Assembly (NCBI RefSeq): GCF_030052815.1
Contig: NC_079499.1
Span: forward strand, 105,434,480 to 105,498,479
Source: Hevea brasiliensis
Taxonomy: Eukaryota > Streptophyta > Magnoliopsida > Malpighiales > Euphorbiaceae
Length of the DNA: 64,000 nt
Reading direction: 5' to 3'
Within the stretch, counting starts at the first letter, position 1; each line of letters opens with the position of its first letter. The notes under the pieces are model-generated. The model ran no database searches and was not told the origin of the DNA. It was given only the letters and a program-made list of their open reading frames with translations. The position numbers and the translations under genes were made by a program. Positions 12,626 through 22,821 of the stretch are shown here, in pieces.

Positions 12626-12797
12626 TATTAAATTTTCTGATCTCTTTTTTCTCATTCTCTCCCAAATAATGGAAAGGTGGTTTCACTCCTCTCTTTCTTC
12701 TCCCTGACATTCCCCCCTTGCAAAAGGCCTGTTGGTTAAGAGCTATAATAATCACATGTATCCTTGTTTTTGGAAATAATAGCCATACCTTATATAT

Positions 12798-14000
12798 AAC
12801 TCAACTCAACTAAGCTTTAACACCAAATTCGTAGGGATCAATTATATGGATGTATTTTATTATTTCATTCGTTTTGGAACTACATCTTAAGAAAGATCAA
12901 GGGTTGCTATGTTTCTTTTTAGTTTTACTACTACTCTTCTTATCATCTTAGGTCTGCCTTTTTTTTTGTTATCTCCTACCCCTCAATGTGCTTAATCTTT
13001 CATGGTGGAGCATATGTTGTGTACATGTTCTTCACTACCCAATGCATGCTACCATGCATCATGTCTAGTCAGATTGTGATCCAATAAGATTTTCGTTTGA
13101 ACTTGGTCGGTAATTTGCGATGACATATGATTCTTGTTGCATTTCAAAGACAATATAGGAGTCTTTTTTTTTTTTTTTCTCTCTCTCTCTCTTTCTTTCT
13201 TTCAAACTTCTCCATTGATCCTCTTATTAGAAAATTGTCTTCATAGTTATCTTCCTGGCATATGACTAAACTAGTTATCATGGAGTCTTTTCCTCTGTGC
13301 CCCCCGTGCCTGACGCTCCCCCCCCCGCTCTCTCGATCTCGATCTCGAAATTGGATTGACATTCCATTACTCTCTCTGAAAGTTTCATTGTGTGAATCAT
13401 GAGCTTGATACGTCTATAGTTTGAGAAACTTTAGGAACCTCCCTGCTTCATAAATATAACAGTGCTCCTCTTCACTCCCTTGGCTTTGTCTTTGATATCA
13501 GGATCTTATTGAAAATCTAGTCAACCATACCACTCCTACCTAGCCAAGACACTTTCAAACCTTAGTAGGGATCTCAGTTGGTGCATTTGCTTACCCATCT
13601 TCTATTTTAGAGCTTCCTTAACTTTTGAAATTTAAGTTCTCCAACTGTAGCTGATTTTCTTTCTTCCACAAGAATATTAAGATCTCCCAGGCCGTCTTAT
13701 GGCTACCATTAAAAAGTCTAAGAAAGTAGCTTCTTTACCTTTCTTGAAAGTCCTCTTCTTTTAGCCAAACCTTGCTATCATTGTGTTTTATGCTCCTAAC
13801 TTGTTTTAAGTGTCCACATTTCTTTCTCCTTCTCCTTGTCCAATTTGTAGATATCTTTCTCCTCTTATATCATATCACACTTGCTGCTTTCTTTGCTTCC
13901 TTTTTAGCTAGCTTATGTTTGTTCATATGCATCTCCATTTTCACAATTAGGTAACCTCTTATACTATTTCCCTTTTTGTCTTGATTGCCTTTGCGCTTTC
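12798..14000 (-). mobile_element. Second RTE LINE fragment, internally rearranged
   Basis: Pentamers 'aactcaactcaactaagc' (12798-12815) mark a LINE 3' end in antisense. The reverse complement further on encodes RTE RT remnants: an IRRIKD-like segment near 13800, a KCLG.VGVVWLTR block near 13540 and a NYRGIKLMSH-like block near 13400. The protein is heavily interrupted. A pyrimidine-rich low-complexity block (13165-13205) lies inside. The copy is more diverged from the LINE at 2276 than the fragment at 11745, so it is probably a different RTE subfamily. Confidence 0.65.
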
Positions 14001-14195
14001 AAAAATTAGCTTTATTTTGTAGCTTCAGATTACAACCGAGGTAAAAGTGGTTCCAAGTGAGAGGCTAAGAATGAAATAAATCATCAGCTGAAATCATGAA
14101 AAAAAAAGGATGATTGGCTATTGAATTGCTGTGTTTTTTTTAGCTGAGTTTTCAGAATTTTCTTAAAAATCGATATTGCTTGATTTAAATTTAAG

Positions 14196-14318
14196 ATAGG
14201 ACTGTATAGCTATGGTGATGGCTCTCACATTGTGATTCCCTTGTGGACAAAGGTTCTCTTGGACGATCCTGCTATAATAAGTGCGATAGATGAGGAGACC
14301 GAATTTAATGCCCTGGTG
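14196..14318 (+). CDS. Penultimate exon of an unrecognised gene
   Basis: An open 41-codon stretch contains YSYGDGSHIVIPLW and an acidic end EETEFNALV. It is followed by the strong donor GTATGT. The acceptor chosen (TTTAAATTTAAG, ending at 14195) keeps phase 0. An in-frame stop at 14181-14183 limits how far upstream the exon can extend, while AG dinucleotides at 14198-14199 and 14208-14209 are alternatives. The peptide looks conserved and non-repetitive, unlike the transposon remains around it. I do not recognise the family and offer no function. The gene would be a + strand neighbour upstream of the glucosidase gene. Confidence 0.5.
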
Positions 14319-14401
14319 GTATGTAAATACTCCTTGCACATGCTCTTAATTCCTTTGCTGATTGACTTCTATTGATTTCTGTATCATAATGTCTTGTGCA
14401 G

Positions 14402-14446
14402 GAGGAAGAGGCAGCTCTTCTAGAATCATTGATGGGTGAAAGATGA
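14402..14446 (+). CDS. Terminal exon of the same unrecognised gene
   Basis: The acceptor TCTTGTGCAG is followed by 14 codons reading EEEAALLESLMGER and then TGA (14444-14446). It joins the preceding exon in phase 0 across an 83-base intron with GTATGT and TGCAG ends. The acidic tail continues naturally from EETEFNALV. The product ends here, so the window holds only the C-terminus of the protein. Confidence 0.55.
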   Translation, partial: EEEAALLESLMGER

Positions 14447-15455
14447 TCAGTTAGTTCGTGAAAACTTAGTGGAGTCTTCCAAACTTTTTCTTTGGAAGTG
14501 GCTTCTAGTTATAAACGGTTTGATCTTACCTGGCAAAAGCTGTTAAAGAGTTGCAACAGTAATTGGTTCCTTTTTATGTATATAGATAATTGCTAGCTAA
14601 AGATATTAAAATGCGGAAAATTACAAGTTATGGATCTTCCCCAAGCTTTGTTCAATGATCATATCCCTCTCTGTTTTTTCATCTTGTTTAGTTTTTTGTT
14701 CTCTTATTTGATGTTGTATTTTTTCATAGACACGTGCTTTAATCCTCTGAGCTACAGGCCCCATCCCGTCTCCACTGGTTCTGTTCCCTGGGGTTGGAGG
14801 GTTGTCCATGGAGCATGCAACTCTTAGATTAATGAGGGAAGGGCACCTTTTATTTGAATTTGGGCAAATATGCCAAGAGGATCACCTTCTATTTGAATTT
14901 GGGCATATATGGTCTATAGGAGGATGAGCTTAAACTTTTGATACATTTTAATAGAATGTAATTATGTTTGGTGGGTTGTAATGGAATGTAATCATATTTT
15001 ATGAAATGGATGTAATTAAATAAAATTTAATAAATGAACTAAAAAGTCATACCGCTTACATTGTCTATGTTCGATTGCATTATATAAAAGATGCACCAAT
15101 TGTTGTGTGGAGAAACTGGTCAGAACACTAGCTAGTGCCTAGTGACGTGGTAAGACGTTAATGGGCTTGTCAAGAATGACTGTTACTTAGTAGGAAGTAT
15201 GTTTGATGCAATGTTGTAATCCAATTGATATGTTGGGCAGTAATAGCTTGTAATATTAGCTGTATTAATGCAGCCAGCTCATGTAATGCAACTGTGCAAA
15301 TGCCCTGATTTTTAATCATAACTCAGAAATTCTACTTGTATCAAACTAATAGAGCTCCTTACCGGTACTTTCCTACGGGCAATGGCTTTACTGGCTATTG
15401 AGATTGCCATTCTTGATTGGGTGGTCCTATTTCCTCCATTTTATAAATTTCTCAA
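14447..15455. other. 3' flank of the unrecognised gene, no gene seen
   Basis: Presumably the 3' UTR and intergenic DNA. A direct repeat with a 39-base step ('cacctt(t/c)tatttgaatttg') lies at 14844 and 14883. A stretch at 14935-15030 repeats 'aatggaatgtaat' phrases, resembling the end of a small foldback element. The ORFs around 14620-14830 are uncharacteristic and not supported. Confidence 0.4.
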
Positions 15456-15950
15456 TTGGCATTCATAATCATAGACGTGACAATTTCTCAATTCATCAAA
15501 CCCTCAAACGCCTCCACCATCCAATGTACCCCGCGGCTAGTTATTGAAATCCTTAAATGCCTCTGGAACCACCGTCCCAAGGCCTTTCAATTCTTCAACC
15601 TCCTTTCCCATCGTCCTTCCTACTCCCACAATACTTCCTGGCTCCTTCCACGTCTCTGCCCGAGTTCGTGATAATCGCACTCTGTGTACCCTCATTTCTC
15701 GCATGTGCTCCATTGCCTAAGCCCTTTTCAGTTCCTGCTTCGATAGATTTAGGAATCACTTTAGATTATCATCACCATAATTAAATCTCACAAATCTATC
15801 AACAACAATCTTCGTTTTGTCACCTCCATTGGTGGATTCTCGAGGTTTCGCGTTCTGGCACAAATTTAAAGCAAAGAAGAGGAGCTTAACAACGTCTGCT
15901 TCTTTTAATTCTCGCTACTTAATAACTTGTGATGCCGGGGTATTTAGGTT
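15456..15950 (+). pseudogene. Fragment of a pentatricopeptide-repeat (PPR) protein gene
   Basis: One frame reads VIEILKCLWNHRPKAFQFFN followed by LLSHRPSYSH, closely resembling the N-terminal segment before the first PPR motif of plant P-class PPR proteins (the 'LWNHGPKALQFF' signature). Another frame then carries VRDNRTLCTLISRMCS, which normally follows in the same family. A frameshift near 15640 and stops (near 15718 and 15780) break it. No PPR array follows, so only the 5' end survives. PPR proteins act in organelle RNA processing, but this copy cannot. Confidence 0.5.
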
Positions 15951-18033
15951 AAGGACAGGTGTACAACGTCTAGACATAGAATGAGGTGATATGAGCGCTT
16001 CATAGTAACTATACGACTACTTCTTGGTACTTTGATGAGGTATAAAGAAGATTACAATGCTTTTAAGTGGTTTGGACAAGGCTTTAAATGAGATCCAACG
16101 ACAACAAGAGTTAGAAGGCCAAACGGATTATCTCACTTAACAATCTACTACTTAAGTTAGTATAAGAGAAGAAAACAAAGAATACTAAGAATAAGTGAAA
16201 TGGATTGTAAGAATGTTTTACCTAAGAGAATAAATGCCCATATATATACCATAAAAGACCAATAATAAGTGAATACATGGTGGTTTATGTCAAGTGAGAT
16301 TATCTCATTCAATTAGATCTCTGCATAAAGTCACAGAGTACCACACTAGAAGTAATAACAATTCTGACACAAAATTGTGGTTGTGAGTAATTAGGAATAC
16401 AAGTGTAGTATGCTAGGTAAATGGTTTAGCCAACTTATTACCAAAAGTTTATACTTAAAAATATAATATTATCATAAAATCTTTTGAAATATATAAAAAT
16501 AATAAAATTTTTTATTAAACTTATATAATTTTAAATATTATCCATTTAATAATTATTATATTTATAATGTCAAATATTTAATAAACATTACCTAAAATTA
16601 AAGCAAAAGTTTACTATATAATTATTATTATGTTAAAATTTAAATTCATAAAATAAAAAATAGCATAAATTCAGTGATTGAAATATATGTTTTTTTAAAT
16701 GAATAATGAAAATATTTTAATGTAAAATATACAAATTTATTTAAATTTTTAAATAAACAATTTAAAATATATATAAAAAAAAAATAATGATGGCTCTATA
16801 TTTTTATGGGGAGCTCTCGGGGCTTAGGGAGGCATGCCCACCCCTAGTCCCAAGTGGCTCAGTCGCTATAAATATCTACTATCTGATTATTTATTTTTAT
16901 AGTTGTTGTTTAAATAAATTTAATAATTAAATTTATTTATTTATAATATATATAAATATATGAAGAGTCAACATTGCCTTTCATGATTTATATTATTTAT
17001 AAAAATATCAATAAAAACTTGTTTATAACAATACCTGTATATATTTATTGTTAATAATATAAATTAATAATGAAAATTCATTGTTAATATTTTCAGCAGC
17101 GATAAATTATTCATTTATAAAGGATTAGTAACAATTTTTAGCGATAACTATATGTCACTAATATTTTGAGCAGCAAAAAAATATTTTACACAAATTTATT
17201 GCTAATAATTTTTAGTGACAAGTTATTAATTGCTAATACTTTTAGCAATGAGAATTTATCATCAATAATTTTTAGCAACGACTTATCCAATACTAAATAT
17301 ATAAATAATTTCAAATTATAATATTACTATAATTAATAAAAATTAAAATTTTAATATTGTTTTAATAATATTGTACTTAAACTAAAGATCCTATTATAAT
17401 TCTATATTTTTTATTTTATAAGTATTATTAATTTATTAAAATTTATTTAATTTATTACAATAAAATTAATAAATAACATTAAACACTGAATTATTCTAAA
17501 TATTTATAAATTTATAATATTAAACTATTAAAATAACTATTTAATTTATATAATTATAAAATTTTATTCAATTAAACAAAAAATTTATAGTTATACCAAT
17601 AGATATAAAATTTTAATCATATTCAATAACAAATATTTTAATTTTTATAAAATTATAGGTATTTTTTTAACTATTAATAATAGATAGTTTTTACATTTAT
17701 ATATTGTATTTTCATGCAATAAGATTTAAGCTTAATTAATTTTAACTTATACTGTAATTTTTTTTCTTTTTCAATATATTTTTTTTTGCTTTTTTTTCTT
17801 TAACAGATAAAATCTATTTATAAAATTTTAAATTTTTTAAGTTTTTATAAGTCACATTCACATGTATTATTTTTGTTAGGATAGTTACATGTGAATGTAA
17901 TCATTATAATTTTATTATTATTGCTAATATAAAATTAAATTAATATCCTTATAAATTTAAAGATACCTAAAGTAAAGTTTTTCTAATTGACTACTATATA
18001 TTTAATATTTTATTATTTATATAGTTTTAAATT
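15951..18033. other. AT-rich intergenic DNA with transposon scraps
   Basis: No gene was seen. From 16440 the sequence is extremely AT-rich. A GC-rich island at 16808-16860 ('ggcatgcccacccctagtcc') stands out within it. The block at 17060-17290 is described separately. Confidence 0.5.
17060..17290. repeat. Possible CACTA (En/Spm) subterminal repeat region
   Basis: Short motifs of the type 'ttagcaac', 'tagcgat' and 'ttagtgac' recur at least seven times within 230 bases. Arrays of such motifs, reading as permutations of 'TTAGCGAC', are typical of the subterminal regions of plant CACTA elements. The terminal CACTA sequence itself was not found, so this is a degraded remnant at best. Confidence 0.35.
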
Positions 18034-18038
18034 AAAGA
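18034..18038. repeat. Target-site duplication AAAGA, left copy
   Basis: AAAGA immediately precedes the solo LTR and recurs at 20550-20554 directly after it. Confidence 0.85.
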
Positions 18039-20549
18039 TGTCACGACCCAACCTATGGGCCGGACCGGCACTAGGACCTGGGCCAGCCTAAAGCCCCCGA
18101 GGCCCGTAGTAAGCCTAACTATTCCTCAACCCATAACCAAGCCCATAATTTAGGCCCAATAAGCATATAAAATAATTTAAATTAAACTGTTATAATTTTA
18201 TTTCGGGCCAACTTAGCCCAGAAATTATTAGAAACTAAAATTAGGGTAGCCCAGCTCAACCCTGTTACCTCATTTATAACCATTTAAAACTCATAAATTT
18301 TTTTTTTCATTTATTAATACGAGAACTTGAATTCATACAGTCCCTGACAGGCTTAATGGTACTACTAGCACATGCGGAGTCCTAAATTACAAATTTTGAA
18401 GAATAATAATACAATTAAGTAATCTTTTCATAACCTGAGAGGAAAGGGGCAGGTTATTCTGAAAAATGTCTCCTCCTGTGGCTTGGAAAAATATTGAACA
18501 GGAGTGAGCGTTCGACTCAGAGAGTAAAATATCAATTTTAACCACAATCTCTATAACTATCTAGAACTAATGCAACCTGTGGAGTGAAATGCAACAGCAA
18601 CAATATTTTCACATCATAACAGCAAAAAGGTAATTTGGAGCACTCACACACCCTGTAATATCAATCATAATATATGGGAGCTGATCCCCTATATAACTCT
18701 CTTAAATCCAACCTGGTGCCAGCGAAGAACTCAGCTCGGACTTCCACTTAATAACCAAATCGGGGTCCCAACGAAGAACTCAAGCTGTGTCTACCCCGAA
18801 GGACCGGGTCCCAGCAAAGATCTCAAGCCGTGTCTACCCGTCCTATCCATAGTCCACACCACATCACACGCACGCCAACGCACGCACACTGCTCCAAATT
18901 ACCACAACAACATCCATGGCACTTTCACAGTTATGAATGCAACATAAATCGTGCCTAGAGTTTATCTACATAGATATATGCATATAAGTGATGCATGGGC
19001 ATGCTTGAACATATAATAATATCGAAATTACAATTAAAATTAATATTTTACTCACAGTACACCGATGACTATTGTGGCTGCTGGATGCATAAAAATAGTT
19101 GACCTCGATCACCTAATAATTAAATTATGATTTTATTAGTACTAAGTTAAGATAAAACTCTATAGAGGTAATAGACAGCTTAATTCATCTGGCAGAGTTT
19201 CCCCTATACCTGAGACCTACCCAACCTGCAAAAAGGCTCAAATAACACTTCTAAATTCTCAATTTCCACAACCACATCTCATCAATATCACATGGCTCCT
19301 CCTGGGCCCTCCAAATCAGACAATACTCAAAATCTCAAAAATTACATTTTAGTCCCTATAATTGACATTTTTCAAAAATCCACTCAAACAAGCTCTAAAA
19401 CTTCTAAAATTTTTGCCCCGCAGTCCTTAATAATATTATAAGGCTATTGTAAAATGAATTGTAATTTTCTAATCACCCATGAATATTTTATTCAAGAATT
19501 TTACTCGATTCCATAAGTTTTCAACATCTAATGTATTCTTAATTCAACCCAATTAAATATTTACATATTTAAACCTCCATCCTCAAGCTTCAACCAATTA
19601 TATAAAATTTAATTATCTTAATTTCAAATAATCTTATATGCCCATATGCTAAAAATCTAACTAAAATCCATCCATACTTCTCAAAAATATTCTACAATCA
19701 CTCAAAAATTCAACAAACACCATAGAATATCTCCAAATAATTTTAATTTCATCATATATTTTTCTTAGAATTTTTCTCCAATTTTTCCTGTTTAAGAAAC
19801 ACTATATTTATGCCCCACAGACAGAGAAATAATAAAAATAGTCTTACCTGAAGTTTATCTGTGTCTCAAAAATTTCAAAAATTTATGAGGAAGCCTCTGG
19901 AAGTTGAATCATCTCCATAGCTCATCGAGCTATCACGCACCACCATCACAAGACGGTGGTCGCCGGCGACATTTACCGAATCTGATCATACCACCATGTT
20001 CCTCTCCTCTTCCTCAGTCCATAGGTGGTCTCGGATCGTCGATCCAACGATCGGATCGTCGTAGATCTGACGAAAAAGCTTGAAAAACCCGAAAATTCTC
20101 CCCTCCATATCTCACTCATCCGACCTCCATTTGCTGCAAAATTGGTATCAAAAGAAAGGTCTCGGAACAAGCTTTCCAACGCCACCTGAATCGCCTCGAT
20201 CGGACGTCGGATGAAGCCAGAATCGCGTCGGAAAGTCGCTGCCCACTGTGCGTGCGTTTTCTCTCTCTCCTCCCTCTCTTGCCGCCGTTTTTGTTGGTTC
20301 TTGCCGTCGCCGGAGGGTCGCCGGCCAGGTGGGGAGCTGCTTGGAAGGTCGCCGGCCGGTCACCGGAAAAAGAAAGAAGAAGAAGAGAGGGAAGGAAAGG
20401 GAGAGAAGAGAAAATTTGGGGGGGGGCTTCCTCCTCCCGTTTTTTATTTTATTTTATTTTTTTTAATAAATGTTGGCAGTGACAGTGGAAACCCACTGTC
20501 ACACACCAACAGTCAAATCATTTTTTTTTTTTATTTCTGGGTTGTTACA
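18039..20549 (-). mobile_element. Gypsy solo LTR (2.5 kb), same family as the full element at 33548
   Basis: The 2511-bp unit begins TGTCACGACCC and ends GGGTTGTTACA, with exact AAAGA duplications on both sides and no internal coding region. Its left end is the reverse complement of the right end of the Gypsy LTRs at 36244 and 47417; both read 'ggccgtagtaagcctaac' or close to it. It is therefore the same family in opposite orientation. Unequal LTR recombination is the usual source of a solo LTR. ORFs inside (for example 19973-20564) are chance readings of its GC-rich part. Confidence 0.9.
20472..20510. repeat. Hairpin in the solo LTR
   Basis: GTTGG...GACAGTGG and CCACTGTC...CCAAC pair around a short loop. 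The perfect core has 8-bp arms with GTTGG/CCAAC at the base. It lies 40 bases from the LTR end, in what would be the start of U3 on the minus strand. Confidence 0.6.
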
Positions 20550-20747
20550 AAAGAGTACCTTTAAGTTCACGAATAATTATTGAAATTTATCTTTATTTCT
20601 TATTGATATGTCATGTATTTATGGAATCTGCATAATTTTTCTATTCATGGATGTGCACCAATGAAAATTGAGTGAAATTAGAATAAAATTGATAATTGAA
20701 ATCTTGTTTGGTTGAAAAAGATTAAAGGTAAATTATAATGGAATAGG

Positions 20748-20999
20748 GTTTAATAAAGCCTATGAATTAATTTTTAGAGTAAGTTTAATAATAATTAAGT
20801 TATTAAATTTTATTTTCATTAATAAATTTATTATTATATTTTATTTTTATTAATAAATTAATCTCTATAATCATAAATTTTAGGAACCAATTTATTAAAA
20901 AAATACAATATGAGTATTAAATTATTAATAAAAATAAAATTTAAATACTAAATCATTATTAAATTTACACAAAAATTAATAATATGAGTTTTAATAAAC
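20748..20999. mobile_element. MITE-like foldback in the glucosidase II promoter
   Basis: The left end ('gtttaataaagcctatgaat') and the reverse complement of the right end ('gtttattaaaactcatattat') match imperfectly for roughly 70-85 bases each, around an AT-rich middle. The 252-bp length, terminal inverted repeats and lack of an ORF fit a MITE. The target duplication is not clear. It ends about 220 bases upstream of the glucosidase start codon. Confidence 0.5.
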
Positions 21000-21141
21000 T
21001 AGAACATTTAAAAAAAAAAAAAATTTACCCAAAGATTAATATGATGATTGGACCAATGACAAAATGGGTATTTGACCTGAAAAAACGACAATCGTTTTAT
21101 CCGAATCGAATTCCCCAATGTCTCCGGCTGGTCACTGGTCA

Positions 21142-21221
21142 ATGAAGCCAGTGTTAAGTAGTTAACAGCAAAATGATCCATTTCTAGGGCTTTTCTCTTA
21201 ACTATGATCCTTGCCCATTGA
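21142..21221 (+). promoter_or_regulatory. Three short upstream ORFs before the glucosidase II start
   Basis: Minimal ORFs start at 21142 (7 codons plus stop), 21173 (4 codons plus stop) and 21204 (5 codons plus stop). The last ends at 21221, one base before the main ATG at 21223. If the transcript begins upstream of them they could lower initiation at the main start. The transcription start is not known, so their inclusion is unproven. Confidence 0.35.
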
Positions 21222-21222
21222 A

Positions 21223-22821
21223 ATGAAGTCCCAGATGAGAATTCTTTGTTTTCTTCTTCATCTTCTTCTGGTACTTTTTCTCGCCTCGCAAACAGTACTT
21301 TCCTGGAAAAAAGACGAGTTTCGAAATTGCAACCAAACCCCCTTCTGCAAACGCGCCCGCTCCAGGAAGCCTGGTGCGTGTTCACTAATCGCCCATGACG
21401 TAGCCATCTCCGACGGTCACCTCACCGCCAAGCTTCTCCCCAAAACCCTACCAGAATTAGATCAAGGTCTAGAAGATCAAATCAAGCCTTTGATCCTTAC
21501 TCTCTCGATCTATCAAGATGGCATCATGCGTCTCAAAATCGATGAGGATCTCTCTCTGGAGCCTCCGAAAAGACGCTTCCAAGTCCCTGACGTAATCATC
21601 CCGGATTTCGAGAACAAGAAGCTCTGGCTCCAGAGGGTTTCAACAGAAACGATCGACGGGGACGCTGGTCCCTCCTCCGTCGTTTACTTATCGGACGAGT
21701 ATGAGGCTGTCCTTCGTCATGATCCATTCGAGGTTTATGTCCGCGAGAAAAAATCTAATGATCGCCGTGTGGTTTCCTTGAATTCTCATCAGTTGTTCGA
21801 TTTTGAGCAATTGAGGCCTAAAAAGGAAGGGGATGATTGGGAGGAGAGGTTTAGGGGTCATACAGACACGAGGCCCTACGGCCCCCAATCCATTAGTTTT
21901 GATGTGTCCTTTTACGGTGCTGATTTCGTGTCAGGGATACCGGAGCACGCCACGAGTCTCGCCTTGAGGCCTACCAGAGGTCCTGGAGTCGACTATTCTG
22001 AGCCTTACAGATTGTTTAATTTGGATGTTTTTGAGTACTTGCATGACTCGCCCTTTGGCCTCTATGGGTCTATCCCTTTCATGATTGCGCATGGCAAAAC
22101 CGGAAAAAGCTCTGGATTTTTCTGGTTGAATGCAGCCGAAATGCAGATTGATGTTTTAGGAGATGGATGGGACGCAGAGTCTGGGATTTCGCTGCCTTCA
22201 GGGCAGAAAAGAATTGATACCTTTTGGATGAGTGAGGCTGGGATTGTGGATGCCTTCTTCTTTCTGGGTCCAGGCCCGAAGGATGTTGTCAGCCAATACA
22301 CGAGTGTCACTGGAAAGCCTTCAATGCCACAATTATTTGCAACTGCTTATCATCAATGTAGGTGGAATTACAGGGATGAGGAGGATGTTGAGAATGTGGA
22401 TTCCAAATTTGATGAGCATGATATTCCTTATGATGTTTTGTGGCTTGATATTGAGCACACAGATGGTAAAAGGTACTTCACATGGGATCCTGTTTTGTTT
22501 CCACATCCAGAGGATATGCAGAAGAAATTGGCAGTCAAGGGAAGGCACATGGTTACTATTGTGGACCCTCATGTTAAGCGGGATGAGTCGTTTCGGCTGC
22601 ATAAACAGGCTACAGAGAAGGGTTACTATGTGAAGGATGCAAGTGGGAATGATTATGAGGGATGGTGCTGGCCCGGTTCATCTTCCTACTTGGACATGTT
22701 GAATCCAGAGATCAGATCATGGTGGGGTGACAAGTTCTCATACAAGGAGTATGTGGGTTCAACCCCTACATTGTATATTTGGAACGATATGAATGAGCCT
22801 TCAGTGTTCAATGGCCCAGAG
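21223..22821 (+). CDS. PSL5: Glucosidase II exon 1 (residues 1-533)
   Basis: This exon encodes the signal peptide, the N-terminal domain and the first half of the catalytic barrel through the nucleophile motif [14 protein letters not shown]. The donor is GAG|GTATGC, phase 0. The open frame runs on past the donor to 22995, but that extension has a low-complexity PSP/F-rich sequence and is intron. Confidence 0.96.

Noticed and set aside
14621..14827. Opposing ORFs of about 62-65 codons
   Set aside because: They are mutually overlapping, lack homology and lie in the 3' flank of a gene.
20211..20564. ORFs up to 117 codons rich in Arg, Ser and Glu
   Set aside because: They lie wholly inside a solo LTR and overlap in three frames; they are GC-rich LTR sequence read by chance.
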